Assembly (NCBI GenBank): GCA_011372845.1
Contig: DSAI01000192.1
Coordinates: 1-8,125 of the forward strand
DNA from: Actinomycetota bacterium
GTDB taxonomy: Bacteria; Actinomycetota; Coriobacteriia; Anaerosomatales; Anaerosomataceae
DNA: 8,125 bases
Direction: 5' to 3'
Below are positions 5,971-8,125 of this stretch, one piece after another. Position numbers and translations under genes: made by a program. Every line of letters starts with the position of its first letter. Position 1 is the stretch's first letter. Below the pieces are notes generated by a model, which saw only the letters and a list, made by a program, of their open reading frames with translations, was not told the DNA's origin and searched no databases.

Positions 5971-6690
5971 ATGAAGTGGAGCGAGCTCTCTCGCACGCAG
6001 CGGGCTCTGGCGATCACGGGAGGCGTGGTGCTCGGCCTGGCAGTCGTCGCCGGAGCCTTCGCGCTCGGGCTGGGGCTTGGCGACGGCCCTGAAGCGGCCA
6101 CCGATACCACAACAGACGCCGCCGAGACCACCGGGACCGCCGAGGCCACGTCCACCGAGGAGCCGGCGACCGAGACAGTGGAGCCCGAGACGCCGCCCGC
6201 CGCCGAGCCCGAACTCGAGCCACCGGCGCCTGCGCCCGCCCCTGAGCCGGACGACGCGCGCGTCTTCGGCCGGATCGAAGGTATACGCGATGAGAGCGGC
6301 GGGGCGTGGGCGGCGTTGTGGGTGGACATCGACACGGCGGTCTTCCTCACCGACGACGCCGCGCTTGACTGGCTCACCAGCCAGGGGGACGCCGAGTTCT
6401 ACAACGCCGACTACTGGTACGCGAAACCCGACGGCGCCGCGATCACATCGCACCGCCTGAAGCCGAGCTCCGTCAAGGTGTGGATGTACACGTACCCGAC
6501 CACACCTCCGATCGGCTTCTACGGGCCGGGTATGGCGAAACAGACGGTCGGCTTCGGCGAGTTCTACGATGCGATCTACATGGCAGGCGACCCGGACGGC
6601 CTGCTCGACCGCTACTACTGGTTCACGGTCGACGGCGACTACATCACCATCATCGAGGAGCAGCCGAGAGACGCGTACTACGAGCCGTAG
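5971..6690 (+). CDS. Membrane-anchored protein with Thr/Pro/Glu-rich stalk and related C-terminal domain (paralogue 2)
   Basis: A 239-residue protein of unknown function with the same plan as its upstream neighbour: a short polar N-terminus, one hydrophobic helix (about 12-36), a low-complexity stalk (about 38-95) rich in Thr, Glu, Pro and Ala ending in a Pro-Ala run, and a C-terminal domain from about 96. The domain aligns by eye with the first: VFGRIEGI to VPAIITAV, WVDIDTAVFLT to VDYIQFLTG, NADYWYAKPD to PNDYYIVNDN, and YYWFTVDGDYITIIEEQ to FYWITVSEATITTIEQQ. This copy adds an aromatic- and glycine-rich insertion (YPTTPPIGFYGPGM). The ATG at 5971 is preceded by TAGGAGG, which includes the upstream stop codon. 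It converges on uvrB with an 11-bp gap. Likely cell-surface exposed; no enzyme motif is visible. Confidence 0.88.
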   Translation: MKWSELSRTQRALAITGGVVLGLAVVAGAFALGLGLGDGPEAATDTTTDAAETTGTAEATSTEEPATETVEPETPPAAEPELEPPAPAPAPEPDDARVFGRIEGIRDESGGAWAALWVDIDTAVFLTDDAALDWLTSQGDAEFYNADYWYAKPDGAAITSHRLKPSSVKVWMYTYPTTPPIGFYGPGMAKQTVGFGEFYDAIYMAGDPDGLLDRYYWFTVDGDYITIIEEQPRDAYYEP

Positions 6691-6709
6691 CGGCCGTGCA
6701 GCTACCGCT
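6683..6709. terminator. Possible bidirectional terminator hairpin containing both convergent stop codons
   Basis: AGC-C-GTAGC (6683-6691) pairs with GCTAC-C-GCT (6701-6709) in eight of nine positions, with one C·C mismatch and a 9-nt loop. The left arm includes the TAG stop of the plus-strand gene (6688-6690) and the right arm the stop of uvrB on the minus strand (6704-6702). Placement between convergent genes suits a shared terminator, but neither side has a T-tract. Confidence 0.4.
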
Positions 6710-8125
6710 TGCGCCGGCGCGTGGCGTGAGCCGACCCCCGGCGAGCGCTCCGTTTCAGGCGCGACAGCACCTCATCGGCCGTCGACGACTCGGCGTCTGT
6801 CTTGAGCTTGACCACCTGGTCGCGCAAGCGTGCCGCAGTCTCGAAGTCGAGCGCCTCGGCGGCGGCGTGCATGTCCTCCTCCATCGCGGCCACGATGCGC
6901 GCCAGCTCCTCGCGCGGAAGCTCGCCAAGCTCGGCCGCCACGTCCACGCTCGGCTTGAGGCCGGCCTCCGTCTCGCGCACGTACTGCGCGATGTCGTGGA
7001 TCGCCTTCCGGATCGTCTGCGGCTCGATTCCGTGCTCCTCGTTGAACGCGACCTGGATGGCGCGACGGCGCTCCGTCTCGTCCATCGCCGTACGCATCGA
7101 GTCCGTGACCTTGTCCGCGTAGAGAATCACCTCGCCCGACACGTTGCGGGCGGCTCGACCGATCGTCTGGATGAGCGAGCGGTGGTTGCGCAGGAAGCCT
7201 TCCTTGTCGGCATCGAGGATCGCCACGAGCGAGACTTCGGGCAGGTCGAGCCCCTCGCGGAGCAGGTTGATGCCCACGAGGCAATCGATCACACCCGCAC
7301 GCAGGTCGCGGAGGATCTCCACGCGCTCGAGCGTGCCGATGTCGCTGTGCATGTACCGTACCTTGATGCCGTGCTCGAAGAGGTAGTCCGCCAGATCCTC
7401 GGCCATCTTCTTGGTGAGGGTAGTGACCAGCGTACGTTCGTTGCGCTCGGCGCGCTCACGCACCTCGGCCATGAGATCGTCGATCTGCCCGTGTGTGGGC
7501 CGCACCTCGATCGCGGGGTCTACCAGGCCCGTGGGGCGGATGATCTGCTCCACCACGCGTTGCGAGGTGCGCGTCTCATAGTCGCCGGGCGTGGCCGAGA
7601 CGAACACGGTCTGCGGTATCCGTGCCCTGAACTCGTCGAACTTCAGCGGACGGTTGTCGAGCGCGCTCGGCAGGCGGAACCCGTGCTCGACGAGCGTGAG
7701 CTTGCGCGAACGATCGCCCTCGTACATCCCGTGAAGCTGCGGCACGGTCACGTGGCTCTCGTCGATGATGCACAAGAAGTCGTCGCCGAAGTAATCGATG
7801 AGCGTGTGCGGAGGCTCGCCGGGCTTGCGCCCGTCGAGATGGCGCGAGTAGTTCTCGATCCCGTTGCAGTACCCCATCTCCTCGAGCATCTCGAGGTCGT
7901 ATGAGGTGCGCATCTCCAGACGCTGCGCCTCGAGCAGCTTCCCCTCGGCGTTGAGTCGCACCAGCCGCTCGTGCAGCTCCGCCTTGATCGACGCCACCGC
8001 GTCGGTGAGCTTGTCCTTGGGCGTGACGTAGTGGGTGGCCGGCCACACCGGCGTTGCGCCGAAGCGATTCACCACCTCGCCGGTCACGTGGTCCACCTCG
8101 GCGATCGACTCGATCTCGTCGCCGA
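6702..8125 (-). CDS. uvrB: UvrABC system protein B (excinuclease subunit B), C-terminal two thirds; start lies beyond right edge
   Basis: About 474 residues of UvrB, the helicase-like damage-verification subunit of nucleotide excision repair, which receives lesions from UvrA and recruits UvrC. Visible in order: the end of the domain after the beta-hairpin ([20 protein letters not shown]), helicase motif II as IDESHVT, the UvrB signature [10 protein letters not shown] and [12 protein letters not shown], motif [14 protein letters not shown], motif IV region [14 protein letters not shown], motif [15 protein letters not shown], and motif [11 protein letters not shown] with the arginine finger. 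A C-terminal UVR domain ([24 protein letters not shown] cut here into its two recognisable halves, [13 protein letters not shown] and [10 protein letters not shown]) binds UvrC, followed by a basic tail ([13 protein letters not shown]). Walker A and the beta-hairpin are outside the window. Nothing appears broken in the part seen. The identification is secure; the gene is convergent with the anchored-protein pair and probably unrelated to it. Confidence 0.98.
   Translation of the reverse strand, partial: GDEIESIAEVDHVTGEVVNRFGATPVWPATHYVTPKDKLTDAVASIKAELHERLVRLNAEGKLLEAQRLEMRTSYDLEMLEEMGYCNGIENYSRHLDGRKPGEPPHTLIDYFGDDFLCIIDESHVTVPQLHGMYEGDRSRKLTLVEHGFRLPSALDNRPLKFDEFRARIPQTVFVSATPGDYETRTSQRVVEQIIRPTGLVDPAIEVRPTHGQIDDLMAEVRERAERNERTLVTTLTKKMAEDLADYLFEHGIKVRYMHSDIGTLERVEILRDLRAGVIDCLVGINLLREGLDLPEVSLVAILDADKEGFLRNHRSLIQTIGRAARNVSGEVILYADKVTDSMRTAMDETERRRAIQVAFNEEHGIEPQTIRKAIHDIAQYVRETEAGLKPSVDVAAELGELPREELARIVAAMEEDMHAAAEALDFETAARLRDQVVKLKTDAESSTADEVLSRLKRSARRGSAHATRRRKR

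Noticed and set aside
6480..7904. Long plus-strand open frame (474 codons) opposite uvrB
   Set aside because: Shadow of the uvrB coding strand; low-complexity Arg/His/Leu/Val sequence and no ribosome binding site.

Overview
The window is GC-rich throughout and has actinobacterial-style gene content: a high-GC UvrB, an ABC1/UbiB-like kinase, and GTG and TTG start codons with strong GGAGG-type ribosome binding sites. It looks like chromosome of a high-GC Gram-positive, possibly a Coriobacteriia-like anaerobe. That placement is inferred from composition and style only. I see no tRNA, rRNA, CRISPR array or insertion sequence.

Layout, left to right. (1) 1-950, minus strand: a small coiled-coil protein gene followed 9 bp later by the N-terminal part of an AarF/ABC1/UbiB-family kinase that runs off the left edge. 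Their promoter region (about 960-1013) carries nested inverted repeats built on GTAATG/CATTAC and TACCT/AGGTA, which look like an operator. (2) 1043-5162, minus strand: a three-gene operon encoding an ABC transporter ATPase, its six-helix permease (ATGA-coupled) and, 10 bp later, a Zn/Cd/Pb-type P1B ATPase. (3) 5308-6690, plus strand: two adjacent genes for membrane-anchored proteins with Pro/Glu/Ala/Thr-rich stalks and related C-terminal domains, apparently diverged tandem duplicates. (4) 6702-8125, minus strand: the C-terminal two thirds of UvrB, convergent with the pair and separated from it by a hairpin that contains both stop codons.

The most interesting observation is in the P-type ATPase. 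Its frame is open from a GTG at 3433 to a stop at 1043, except for one TGA at 3163-3161. The TGA falls exactly where the first cysteine of the second heavy-metal-associated (HMA) domain's CxxC motif should be, giving GLD-(TGA)-PDC-ARTV. A stem-loop with a loop G and U 19-20 nt downstream of the UGA satisfies the bacterial SECIS pattern. This could be a selenoprotein metal pump with a U-x-x-C metal-binding motif. The competing explanations are a nonsense mutation or a base error. Two other irregularities keep those open: the catalytic DKTGT motif reads DETGT in the same protein, and the upstream ABC ATPase has a frameshift near residue 255. If the locus is intact, the operon would combine an ABC exporter of unknown substrate with a soft-metal efflux pump.
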